Below, one piece after another: positions 35,340-46,009 of a stretch of 64,000 nucleotides of DNA (within the stretch, counting starts at the first letter, position 1; each line of letters begins with the position of its first letter). Source of the stretch: Anadara kagoshimensis (Eukaryota; Mollusca; Bivalvia; Arcoida; Arcidae); contig JACFYK010000023.1 in assembly GCA_021292105.1 (NCBI GenBank), positions 372,001 through 436,000 of the forward strand. Reading direction: 5' to 3'. The notes beneath the pieces were generated by a model. That model was not told where the DNA came from, did not search any database, and saw only the letters and a list, made by a program, of their open reading frames with translations. The translations under genes and the position numbers were made by a program.

Positions 35340-35482
35340 TTTTTTGGTATTGGTATTTTTTATTTCATCTTCCAAATAATTTTACAAAAATATTTCACAT
35401 TTAAGATGCTACATAATTTTGTTAATGACATACAAATACAAATATTAAAAATAAGAGAATGTCATAATAATTACATATGTCT

Positions 35483-38400
35483 TCAAAACAAGAGTTTTAT
35501 ATCGTCCCAATTCTTTTTAATTTTGTTTATTTTCTTGGGGCTATAATTATGAAGCGAAAACAATTCTAAGTTCCGGTATACTTTTATCTTTTGCACTGCA
35601 ACATCATAGTTTGGTAACGTTTTTTTTATTTTGCATAAGTAAATATAACTTTTAATAATCAAAAAACAGAGATTAATTATGTCTTTTTGTTCGTGGTTGT
35701 GTATACCAAAAACAAAATGTTCTGCATTCTTATTAACTTTTATGTTACATTTTGTGTTTAGTTCATCTAAAAAACGGTACCAAACTGATCTTACAGTGTA
35801 ACATTCGAAAAATAAATGGATGAGCGTTTCTTTCGTTTCAAAACAAAATGTACATAATTCTGTATCCGACATTTACACCTATAAAGCTTATCATTTGTAA
35901 AGATAATATTATGGTTGATTTTGAATTGTAAAGACTGTAATTTTGTATCATCGGTAATTCGAAAGGGGACGAGTAAATTTCTTCCATTCAGTTTCATCTA
36001 TGTTGGTATTTAGTTTTGTATTGATTTTTTCTTGAGTTTTTGACGCATGTTCTACTCCCAATTTCCTAATTTTGTCGTAAAATACTTTTGTTACTTTTTC
36101 CATTCTCTTCAAGGTCAATATATTTTCATTTTCTATTTGTCTATTATTGGGTAATCCTAACAATTCTGTTTTAAATTTGTTTGGAATAGCATGAATTAAA
36201 CTTAAATATCGTAGAGGGTTGGTATTGATTCCGTATTTTGCATTACAGTCGTTACAATTCATAATTCTACCATTTTCGTCTATAATATCACCTATAAAGA
36301 AAATCCCCTTATCACACATATCTTTATAAAAAATCATGTTTTTATCAACTTTGATTAATGGATTATACCAAAGCGGTTGGGATAATATATCACTAGGGGA
36401 TGTGATGAGAGTTTTATTCAATTTGGACCAACTCAAAAATACATCTTTCCAAAAAGTGTTTAATTTTTTGGAAATTTTTTTCATTCCTTCTTCTTTTAAA
36501 AACAAAATTTTGTCCCCTCCGAATTTTTCAACTGTGTCCAATAAAAGTATTTTCCAATTGGAATGAACAAGTGGATCGATAAATTTTTAACCCATGTAAG
36601 TTTTAATGCACGAATAAAAGATTCAATATGGGGAACGCGGAGTCCCCCTTCTGCAAGATCATTATACATTATTTTCCTTTTTAGCTTATCCACTTTTCCA
36701 TTCCAAATGAATTTAAAAATAGTGGCTTGAATCTCGTCAATGATTTTTCTAGGAGGGTCTGGAAGAGCCAAACAAGAATGTATTAATATAGGCAGTGCTA
36801 TTGTTTTGACTACAACAATTTTTCCAATTAACGATAAATTTCGATAAGACCAATCGGAAAGGATGTTTTTGAAAGACCTCAGCTTTTCTTGATAATTTTC
36901 CATGTAAAAGAATTCAGATTGCAAATTAAATTTGATACCAAGAAGTTTAATTTTCCTTCATGATTCCATTTTAAAGTTTTATAGGTCTTTAACTCTTCAC
37001 CACATCCCCTTTTCGCCCCAATCCAAATAGCTTCAGTTTTATCAAAGTTTGCTCTTAGCCCAGAACAGTCACCGAAGTCATCAATTAGTTTTATTGCTGA
37101 ATTAAGGGATTTTTCGTCATTATTTAAGATGAGGTTAGTATCATCTGCATATTGCCCTACTAAATATTCTGAGCCATTAATTTTTAATCCGTTTATATTA
37201 GGATTTTGTTTTAAAGCCGCGCTAAGTAATTCTGCCGATATTATGAAAAGGTAAGGAGATAAAGGGTCCCCCTGCCTAACCCCTCTTTCTATTGGAAAAA
37301 AATCTGAGCAGTATCCGTTGTATTGGGTACAACTCATGATATCTGAATAAAAAGTTTGAAACCATTTGATAATTGAGTTACCAAAACCAAAGAATTTAAG
37401 GGATTTCTCAATAAATGACCATTCTATGGAGTCAAACGCTTTTTCGAAGTCTAACAGTAAAAGAACCCCAGGAATTTTGTCTTCGTCAGTTTTTTCTATA
37501 ATATCATAAACTAAGCGGGTTGTTTCCCCTATGAATCGCCCTTTTATGAACCCTGTTTGTGTTTCAGAAATAATTAGATCGAGTGTTTTTTTAATTCTAT
37601 TAGCAATAACAGCTGATGCAATTTTGTAATCAGTATTTAGTAAAGAAATTGGCCTCCAGTTTTTTAAATACAATTTGGATTTTCCTTCTTTTGGTATGCA
37701 TGTTATAACACCTCTTCTCTGGGATATAGACAACTTACCAATACTATACCCATAATTAAGAGCGTTAACTACATATTCCCGAATATCATTCCAAAAGAAT
37801 TTATAAAACTCGGTTGTAAAACCGTCTAAACCAGGTGATTTGCCATTTTTCATTTTTGATAATGCAGACGTACATTCAGATTCAGTAAGATTTCCTTCTA
37901 AAGTATCCGATATATCCGGATCTAAAAATTTAATAAAATCGTTTGTTTTATCGAAAAACATTGCCTCTTTATTATGTTCTGGTAACTTTTGAGAAGTATA
38001 TAGGTTTTGGTAAAATGCCATTTGTGCGCGAATAATATCAGGTTGTTTCGTATTTCGGTACCATTATCTAATATTAGTTTTGGCATGGTTTTTTCAACAA
38101 ATTTTCTTTTTTCTAAGTTGCAAAAATATCTACTGCTTTTTTCCCCTTCAACTAACCATTTTGATTTTGCCCTCATTACCAAGCCCCTGATTTTTTCATC
38201 CCTTAAATCCTTTAGTTCTCTTTCGTTTTTATCAATTTCATCTCTCGATACTGTTGATTCGGTTGTATAAAGAAGTTTGAGTTTATTTTCTAATTCAATT
38301 TCTTTCTTAGTACTTTTTTTCTTTTTGTAAGACGAGTAAGATATTGTTTTTCCCCTTAAATTTAGTTTTATAGTTTCCCATAAAAGTTGGTCATTTATTG

Positions 38401-39273
38401 AAAAACATACATCCCCATTTTCAGAGGTGCTATTTACAGTATATTCATCTACAGTTTGTCTTATACTACTTTTAGCCAAGTCTATGTACTCTTATCATAT
38501 AGTAGACCATTATTAAATTTCCATGTACCACGACCTTTTACATGTTCAATGAATTTAAATGAAATATTTACTGGAGAATGGTCTGATTTATAAGCAATGT
38601 CAATGTCTGCATCAATCAGAAATTGTTTTAAGTCAGCGGAAACCAAAAAGTAATCAAGTCTGCCGAGTTTTTGTTTAACACATCTTGGACCACGCCAAGT
38701 ATATTTCCTAACATCTGGGTTGAATTCTCTCCAAACATCAAGTAAGTCGAATTCTGCCATCTTATCAATTATTTTTTCATGTGACTTTGGATTGTTTTTA
38801 TTGGTGTAATATAATGTGTCAATGTCGTAGTTTAATGGAACGTTAAAATCTCCCCCCACTATTATAGAGTTGTTGTTAAGGATATTAATATTTGTAAAAA
38901 GTTTTTCAAAGAAGCTTGGTTGATCTGAATTTGGTCCGTAGACCGCTACAAGAGTTATTCTTTTATTTTGGGTTTCTATATCTAGAATAAGATAATTACC
39001 ATTAATGTCTTTAATTTCATCTAATATGGTGAATTTGAAAGAATTCTTAAACAAAATGGCAACTCCTCGACTGTTACTGGTATAAGAGCAAAACCTTGCT
39101 TCGTTACCCCACTCAGCTTTCCAATAAGGTTCCATTTCTTCTGTACAGTGAGTATCAATCAAAAATGAAATATCATATTTTTTTCTACATCTATGAAATA
39201 AATCTTTTCTTTTATTATAATCAGAATATAGCCCCCTACAGTTTAAACTACCTATTCTTAGATCACTATTCAT
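35483..39273 (-). pseudogene. L1/Tx1-type ORF2: endonuclease-reverse transcriptase
   Basis: Domains in order on the minus strand are the APE endonuclease (LNCRGL, DTHCTEEMEP, VYGPNSDQ, GGDFNVPL, SDHSPVN), a linker, then RT with NGKSPGLDGFTTEFYK, WRPISLLNTDYK, LLLDFEKAFDSIEW, GVRQGDPLSPYLF and the catalytic QYADDTNLIL. A thumb region and a terminal C-X2-C-X7-H-X4-C knuckle (CTFCFETKETLIHLFFEC) follow, and it stops at 35483. All catalytic residues I can see are intact. The frame breaks six times: near 38490, 38025, 36945, 36590, 35985 and 35866. Five of these fit loss of one base in a short A or G run. I found no nonsense substitution in about 1,260 codons, so it is either a very young copy or an intact ORF with assembly errors. 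Confidence 0.9.
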
Positions 39274-39289
39274 GACCAGATAATATTTG

Positions 39290-39298
39290 ATAATTTCT
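39290..39298. repeat. 9-bp target-site duplication, left of NADAR insert
   Basis: ATAATTTCT here is repeated exactly at 41089-41097. On the minus strand it is AGAAATTAT within the last ORF1 codons. Confidence 0.75.
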
Positions 39299-39652
39299 AC
39301 ACACGGGACAGGTTAGCATCATTTGTACAAATGTGAATAAAGAATAAATTATTAAAAACTTGGAAGACGTTTTCTTCATATATATATCATAACCCCCTAC
39401 CCTCCCAGAATGTCTCGAAACTTCCGAAAACATTATTCTATAACTAATAATTAAAATCTATAATAGTTGGAATCTACGCTCCGAGTTGTGTAGACCTCAT
39501 ATCAGTGATATATCACTATCCAAATCTGCAGCCCTTTATTAGCAAGGATAAGTGAATACATAAGTAAAAGTTTACTGACACAAAAGGCTGCATATTTTAT
39601 AGTGACCAATATCCTCTATCATTAGACTAACATATAACCGATGGATGGATAA

Positions 39653-39830
39653 ATAAGTGGAGTTTTATGTCCCAGTCAAGGATATTTCCATGATACCAAA
39701 GTGGTCAGTTTTGGGACAGTTGAGGAAACCGGAGTACCCGGAGAAAACCACCTACCTTAATTAGCCAAGAGAACTGACAAAAATTCTCGTACGAGAGACG
39801 CTGTGCGACATAGTAACGAAGTTGCCTTCT
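39653..39830 (-). mobile_element. SINE remnant inside the NADAR insert
   Basis: At its left end it carries the SINE tail (minus strand ATATCCTTGACTGGGACATA), then body words CGGAGTACCCGGAGAAAACC. No tRNA-like head is recognisable. Confidence 0.5.
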
Positions 39831-39995
39831 GAAATATTTTAATTTAATTAACATAAAGTTAATTCAATCAAATAGGATAATATCCCACCTACACCGACAT
39901 ACATGACTACACTTACATGTATATGCCATGGCAGGGGTATAAACACATCAAAATGCATTGAAAGAATCTTCTTTTTTATGGTGTAACAAAAAAAA

Positions 39996-40444
39996 CTATT
40001 GTAAGAACTTTTCGTCTCTCAACTCCATCAGTAGTTTTCCAAAATGATTTTCCCCTCCTTGTCCACTTTTTGCTGTGCCCCAGAACTTATGTGGTACATT
40101 ATGAATAATTTTACTAGATAGAGTATCGCGTAATGCCGTGCGAAATTCCGGAACCATTTCGAATTTTAATTGTAATATGTCTTTCATAATTTTTGATTTC
40201 TGATCATACCAATTATAAGATGCAGCAGATTTCCGAATAAATTTAGATAATTTTTTTGCCTCGCTAGCTGATTTGGCATTTTTAATGTCACTGGCCAGAG
40301 TAAAGTATTTAAAAAACACAGCTTTTTTATACTGATATAAATGTTCAGCACTTGAGAAATCTTCATCGTTTTCAGTAATTTTACAGAGGTAAAAGTTTGA
40401 TAATACGCAATCTTTTCCACGAACATAAACGTCTAATTCTCTGC
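39996..40444 (-). CDS. NADAR (YbiA-like) domain protein, terminal exon
   Basis: A long pyrimidine tract and TTTTCAG (to 40445) open an uninterrupted frame of about 148 codons ending at TAA/TAG 39998-39996. It covers a whole NADAR domain: ELDVYVRGKDCVLSNFYLC, DEDFSSAEHLYQYKKAVFF, SASEAKKLSKFIRKSA, NWYDQKSKIMKDILQLKF, PEFRTALRDTL, and PHKFWGTAKSGQGG then NHFGKLLMELRDEK. Residues conserved in the family are present (SNF, S-A-E-H-x-Y-Q, W, F-W-G, N-x-x-G-x-L-L-M). NADAR proteins act on the N-glycosidic bond or ADP-ribose of NAD-related or ADP-ribosylated substrates; the substrate here is unknown. The exon lacks its own ATG at the 5' edge, so an upstream exon is expected. It lies in a mobile insert within a LINE and is intact, unlike nearly all other ORFs here. 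Confidence 0.85.
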
Positions 40445-40703
40445 CTGAAAAGATAGAAAGAAAAGAGAAAAAACGTTCAATGCAGTCGATGTTTTATAGG
40501 ATAGCAAGTTGCATGACGGGTACAAAAACTGCAAAAATTTGCATAAATATCACTTGTTACATATATTTTTAAATTATTTTGCCAGAGTTACTATTTTATT
40601 TCCTATAAATTTCATCTAGGCTATATCAATACAAACAGAAGCCCATCAATAGTGTTAATGGACTTCTGATACAAATCAGAGTAAAAAAATAAGTTGCAGG
40701 TTC

Positions 40704-40793
40704 TATGCAAACAAGGGAAGGTCATTCTATTATTGATCGATAACCTAAGGTATATAATGACGACGTCCAGCGCGACCTTCCCTAATTTGCATA
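40704..40793 (-). promoter_or_regulatory. Inverted repeat with octamer-like ends upstream of NADAR exon
   Basis: TATGCAAACAAGGGAAGGTC and its near-perfect reverse complement GACCTTCCCTAATTTGCATA face each other across 50 bp. Each arm holds an ATGCAAA-type POU octamer-like word. Between them on the minus strand are GACGTCGTCATT and a TTATATAC TATA-like box, about 300 bp upstream of the NADAR exon. The promoter role is inference. Confidence 0.4.
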
Positions 40794-41088
40794 CACCGGT
40801 GCGGGGTCAATAATTGTGCTTTCTATATAATTTGCATAAAAACCACGTGTTACCGGCAACACCTTGTGAGAACGTAAACAGTTTTGTTTTCAGTCAACAG
40901 TTCCTCTTGCTTGTAACCAAAAGTCAATAAGTACTATGAAAAAATATAATGTAAATGGTGAATATAAATTGTCTATATATAAATCATTTTACAGTTTAAT
41001 TTGTAGACAACAAAAAATGTTTTTCAGGCACTTTCTAAATACACGAAAGGCAAACTCAACGTAAAGTCAGTCAATATGAATGCTTTCA

Positions 41089-41772
41089 ATAATTTCTTTT
41101 AACTAATTTAACAAACGGATATTCCCTTATATATATTATTTTTGTCTTTTTCCTGTCCTCCATAGGTAGCTGGGCCCGTTCATGTAGTAGTTGTGATCTG
41201 AGTCTGCTTGTTTCAGGGGCCAAATCTGGTGTGACACTGAAACCTGACCCACGGGACAACTTCATAGCTTTTGTTAAAACCTCATCCCTATCGATAAGAC
41301 TACTAAACCTTACAATTATGTTCCTTTTTTTCTCGTCCCCACTAGGTAGCCTATGTACGGCGGTGAATAGCATTTTCGTAACCTCTTCTTGTGACAATTT
41401 CAGCGAATCTGTCAAAAACCTCCTTACAACTCTGTCTGTTTCACGAGAGGTTTCCTTTGGCCCGCCCGGAACCCCCCTGACAACTAGGTTCCATTTTCGG
41501 CCCCAGTTTTCTAATTTTAAGCGTTCTTTTTCCTCACCTTTGATTTTTTCCTCCAAATTTGGCAGTGCTTTTTCGTTCAAAACTCTCAGGGACTCTTCAG
41601 TGAATTCCCTATAAGCTTCCAGATTCGTGACTCTAGTTTGAACCTGACTTACTTCAGCATGTATTTTATCCAATTTGTCCAGTACTAAAGCAAAACACTC
41701 ATTTGACGACTTGCCTTCACACAATTGTATACCAGTACTCTCGGTAGACTGTGTTTCCATATTCATAGCCAT
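41089..41772 (-). CDS. L1-type ORF1 protein
   Basis: The best start is the ATG of MAMNMETQSTES. A Glu/Lys-rich heptad-like region (LDKIHAEVSQVQTRVTNLEA to EEKIKGEEKERLKLENWGRK) predicts a coiled coil. It is followed by the RRM-like core (WNLVVRGVPGG, VVRRFLTDSLKL, KMLFTAVHRLPSG, RNIIVRFSS) and the C-terminal domain (GFSVTPDLAP, IIYIREYPFVKLVKRNY). L1 ORF1 proteins trimerise and bind element RNA. The present stop comes from the nested insert; the original C-terminus would be seven residues longer. Confidence 0.9.
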
Positions 41773-42035
41773 GTATAGTATATATATATACCAACTGGAT
41801 CTCGTGCTATATGACACGTATTCAGTCCGAGGTAAACAAAAATTGTAAACTATCTAAACTCTTAAAAACACAAAAGTTTCGCCAATTCAAATTCAAATAT
41901 AGTATCTAGGAAGACTAAACTGTTTGTTCACTTACTTTTTGGTGTTTTCTGAGGCCAGAAATTAGTATTTTGGAAAAAAGTTTTGGAGCTCTGATTTCCA
42001 CACCTGTTGTTTACCTACATGACCGGAAGTCCCCC

Positions 42036-42049
42036 GATACACAAATTTA
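42036..42049. repeat. Target-site duplication of the L1-type element, 5' side
   Basis: Exact repeat of 35326-35339. Confidence 0.9.
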
Positions 42050-42185
42050 GGTTTCACCCATTTTTAAAACTCGTACCCAAAAATACTACGCGTTATAAAA
42101 CTCATTCAACAATAAATAAAATTTTCTCTCGGATTTAGCCACACCCATTACGTCATTCAATTTGATAACATTCGCCTCTGCAATA

Positions 42186-42506
42186 ATGCCGCCTTCGGGA
42201 AAACCAGGTAATCTTCACAAAGTATTTGTCGAATTTAAAGGAAATTATCTTTCAATTTTTAAATGTCTTTTAAAGATAGAATGAGATAACATTGATTTAA
42301 AAATAAAAAAAGACAAGACGGCATTTGTAAATATTTTTCTTTTTCTTTCAGGTAATAATGGCTTTAAAATAAGGTTTTATGATGTATTGACGGAACCCTT
42401 AAAAACCTGGTCTATAAATTTAGGAAATACATTTAAAAGAGAACTTAGACAATTAAATAAATTGATGAACTCATTGATATTTCTTAAGGTTATATTTTAT
42501 AAATAA
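42186..42506 (+). CDS. Possible small spliced gene beside the LINE 5' end
   Basis: ATG at 42186 reads MPPSGKP and then G, followed by a GTAATC donor (42208). A pyrimidine tract with CAG at 42349-42351 reopens the frame in phase (NNGFKIRFYDVLTEPLKTWS, then INLGNTFKRELRQLNKLMN), ending at TAA 42504-42506. That makes about 58 residues. It is head-to-head with the LINE, whose 5' end is 150 bp away. No family is recognised; it could be an artefact. Confidence 0.25.
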
Positions 42507-43334
42507 TAAAATCATAATAAACTTCATGTTAAAAAACGCATGGCGACCTATACATACTGTCATATTTTCGTATAGTACTTTTTGGAGGTTAATATCGGAT
42601 TTAAATAAATGATAAACGACAATTTCAAGACATTGAAAAAACATTAAAAAACATAACTTGCTAAATTTTCCGGTGTTTAACTCAATTAAAAATACAATAA
42701 TCCTGTTCACTCAGACTATAGCATAAGTTAAGTAAAAAACGTGGTCATACAACTGACCTATTTATTAAAAGTACATTCATTATATAACTTTATACCACGC
42801 GGACTCCGGTGACAACAAACCTTAACCGACGACGCTTTTTGAACACACGCTACTAATCGGAAACCTACAGATTACAATGTTAAACCTTAAGAACACCCAA
42901 GATTTGTTTAGTTTCGTATTTGCTAATTCCATACGATTTAAATTACAACATCATGTGTGTAAATTATAGTTGAAATTCTTTAAACAATTAAGCACTTAGA
43001 ATTAAATATATTTCTCAATTCAAAGATAAATATATTAGAAAAGGTTGACTGTGATGCAAATTGTATAAAATGTTGGGTTGAAGTTTTCAAATAATATTGG
43101 CAACTGCAAAAGCTCGTACCAGGCAGCATTATAAGAAAAATTTGAACATAATATCATGAAATTTGAGTGATTTTAACTTTTTATACTTTATAAACATAAT
43201 CAAACAATTTTCTCACTGTGTATTTTCTATCGCGTATGTTAGGTTCATTTTCCTTTTCTAATTTTGGTTGCACTTCATATTTATATTTGTCAAAGTTGAC
43301 ACCAAATTTTATATAAGCTTAAAATATCTCTGTT
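42507..43334. other. AT-rich spacer
   Basis: I see no gene or repeat I can support. Confidence 0.35.
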
Positions 43335-43700
43335 CTAAAATGACCTGGGAATTATCCGGACATGAGTCCCATAGAAAATCTGTAGTATAATTAAAGGAAG
43401 GAAGTAGCTAAAGTTAATCCTAGATGATATTCTACTCTTTGGAAGTCCATGCAGAGTCACTGGTATAAGATAACAAAAGGAAAGTGTAACGAACTGCCTG
43501 AGAGTATGTCAAGACGAATAATGTCCTTCATCAAATCAAGAGAAGCATCAACTAAATAATAACTCTAAGCTTTGTATTTTTAAATGTATAAAAAGCGATT
43601 TTTTCATAAAAACAAGTCATGTTGACCCTAGTTCTTCTTAAATACAGATGACGTTTCTTTTTTTAAATTAAGGGGTGACGTTACTTTTTGAACAGACCTG
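43335..43700 (+). pseudogene. Tc1/mariner transposase C-terminal remnant
   Basis: Reading across several stops gives GNYPDMSPIENL, then KKEVAKV-like and CNELPESMSRRIMSFI segments. This is the region around the third catalytic Asp (the 'D.NPIENLW' signature) and the C-terminal tail of Tc1-type transposases. Near 43672 GGTGACGTTACTTTTTGAAC resembles the terminal sequence of such elements. It is heavily decayed. Confidence 0.55.
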
Positions 43701-43872
43701 TAGAAACAAGTACCTGTGCTTTTAAACATTATTATTTATATCTGATACCAGACAATAGTAAAACCTGGTGACTGTGATACTCATAATATAGCACAAGTAT
43801 AAAACTGAAATCTAGCTAATTTTGTTTCCAATGTAATGGAAACACATGCAACAATTGATAAAACCTGTATGA

Positions 43873-45855
43873 CTACAACATTTCTGTGATGCTGATTTCT
43901 GTAGCTTTGACATTTTTCTTGTAACTTTTATCTGACTTCTTCAATGCCTTCTCAATTTTTGTCTTGTTACGTTCCTCTCGTTTTATTTGCTTGGCTTCTA
44001 GTTCTTTCTTTTTCATGTCAAAAACCTTTCTTTTCTCCTGTACAATTTCATCAGCTGTCATGACAAAGTATTCATTGTTCGCGATTCTCTTGTTTTTCGT
44101 TGGCTTTGGCATCGGAAAAACTTTGCTTGCGACTGTATTTGCAGACGGAATAGACTCCGATTGTGAACCGACACGGGAGTGTTTGATGAAAATGTGGCAG
44201 GAACAGAACTTTGTTTTGTAACATTCGAACGGGGAAAAGAACCATGAACTAACATTGCATAATGTTTACAGGATTGATATAGAGGATCATTATCTATCTT
44301 GGTGTTCACTCCAGATATAAGAGCAGCTTGAAATCTTAACGTTTTGTCTAAAGAAAGTGTGCTTTCAATCACCTCAAGTGCTTCTCTCGACGTGCATTCT
44401 AAGACGCGATTTTCTGAGTTTTCTGCTAAATCACAAAACTGATTATCTAATAATGGAAGTATATCTGTAGTTAAAGGGACGGAGACAGTCACACAAGATA
44501 TAGTTTCGGAATTAGTAGCTAAAAGATCAGTTACTATAGTTTCATTTGATAGTTGTTCACATCCAAGCATTGGCGGGCTAGACATAGAAGCTGCCCCGTC
44601 ACTAACAACAACGAATTTTGGACCTCATTTGAATCAACACTGTCGGACATTTGTTAATACTGTTCAGCTGTTGTGTTCAGGTTTGTAATGAGCATTTCAT
44701 TTGGCGCGTAGGCTTCATCCGGGATTGCTTGTGGATTAAAAGGATAAATGCCAGTAGGAGCACAGCCATTCTTATAGTACTGGGCGTCATTGTTGCCTAC
44801 CAAGCCGCGTCAAATACTTTAAAAAACTGCTTATGACCGACAGCAATACCTGTAGTCTTAATAAAGTTGTCTTAACCAGTGTTCCAGTGGCTCTTTAGTG
44901 ATTTAAATACGGCCCTGTCAAAGGGTTGTGTCCAGTGACTTGTGTGACTGGACAGTTCAACCACAATTATTTCATTTTGAACTGCTAGTTCTAAAAACTC
45001 TACGTTATTATGTGACCCGTGTCTATCAGACACAAGAAGTTGTGGTCTGACTGGACCGATATTTTTAAGATAAGTGCCCGTGAACCAAAGTTTTGCTATG
45101 CCATTTTTGGTCCATCCGGAATCCGAAACTGAAAAATTGGCACCTTTCAATGAAGAGCCTTCTACTGTTGCTGACTCAAGGTCATAGCCTTCCAGCTTTC
45201 GACGAGTTTTGCCAGGTATTATGAAGTGTGGTGGTAGGTAGAAACCGACCGCGTTACCACAAGCGATCACCGTAACCAACTCTCTTGACGTGCCATGTAT
45301 AGTTTTTGCGCCCTTTTTGTGATGACTTTATTTGGTTTGTGGCTGAGGGTTACACCTGTCTCGTCCATGTTCCAGATAAGATTAGGACTGTCTTTAAAGT
45401 TTGGACTCGGACGATGCTTCCCAGTTGCTCAAAAAATCTGTTCATCCGCTGACGAGACATTGCATCATGTCTATTTGACCCTGTTCCTTCAGGCGACCTT
45501 AAAGAGAAAGAGACATGTCTTGACTTCATGCGCCGCCACCACATATCAGAGGGTTTCCCTCTCTTCATCTTTATACCTTTAGAATTGGCCATTGCTCCAG
45601 CGAAGCGAATGAAATTTGATTTGCTGAAACCAATGCCACACTGGGCCCTATCCGTCGCATCTCCTTTTCATCCTGATCACTGAAGAGTGGTCGTCGTCCC
45701 CATTTACTACCCGCTTGAACCTTCCCCGTCAACTGATCACTTAAAGAAGACTTTGGTACATTATATTTCTTTGACGCTTTACGTATCGACATTTGGTTAT
45801 TTTTGAAATCGGCAATTGCCGATGACATAGCCTCATCTGTGTATGACTTTGGCAT
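43873..45855 (-). pseudogene. pogo/Tigger-like DDE transposase gene, frameshifted
   Basis: After a TTTTCAG acceptor (45861-45867) the minus strand starts MPKSYTDEAMSSAIADF with a helix-turn-helix (IRKASKKYNVPKSSLSDQL). It continues with KGIKMKRGKPSDMWWRR and HDAMSRQRMNRFFEQLG, then NLIWNMDETGVTLSHKPN (first catalytic Asp). Next come CGNAVGFYLPPHFIIPGKTR, LLVSDRHGSHNNVEFLELA (second Asp) and HTSHWTQPFDRAVFKSLK (third Asp). Further on are ATGIYPFNPQAIPDEA-like residues (PTGIYPFNPQAIPDEAY) and a Lys-rich tail (KKKELEAKQIKREERNK). The DDD triad is readable, but at least five frame breaks occur. Part of the DNA-binding region appears deleted near 45620. One break fits loss of an A from a run at about 45315. 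Confidence 0.75.
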
Positions 45856-46009
45856 TCTCTGAAAACCAAAAGAAAAGAGACAAAACTTAACTTTTAACTC
45901 TTTTAATATGCAATATTACTTAATTTATTACCTTAACAAGACATGAAGAGATTACACTAGTGAACAGCTATTAAGAGAAAAAAATCAAGACATTGTTTTT
46001 TTTCCAGCT

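Larger units (their letters stand above)
39299..41088 (-). mobile_element. 1.79-kb insert carrying a NADAR reading frame
   Basis: The insert sits exactly between the 9-bp duplications. Excising it with one duplication extends ORF1 by QILSGHE and a stop that overlaps the ORF2 ATG, as expected for this LINE type. Contents on the minus strand are a 20-bp promoter-like inverted repeat (40704-40723 / 40774-40793), an intron-like stretch ending in a strong pyrimidine tract, the NADAR exon (40444-39996) and a SINE remnant (39653-39830). The ends (TGAAAGCATT and CCGTGTGT on the minus strand) show no terminal inverted repeat or poly(A), so the mode of insertion is unclear. A 9-bp duplication is typical of Mutator-like elements among others. 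Confidence 0.75.
35340..42035 (-). mobile_element. Full-length L1/Tx1-type LINE with nested insert
   Basis: This 6.7-kb element lies on the minus strand. It starts GGGGGACTTCCGGTC at 42035 with a leader of about 260 bp, then ORF1 (41772-41089), a nested 1.79-kb insert (39299-41088), ORF2 (39273-35483) and a short 3' end of A-rich ATACCAATACCAAAAAA type. A perfect 14-bp duplication flanks it. Without the insert the element would be about 4.9 kb, and the ORF1 stop would overlap the ORF2 start (CATGAATAG). The complete 5' end and exact duplication argue for recent insertion. Confidence 0.9.

Noticed and set aside
35326-42049. Treating the NADAR frame as a native third ORF of the LINE
   Set aside because: The 9-bp duplication and the restored ORF1/ORF2 overlap favour a later insertion, although more copies are needed to be certain.
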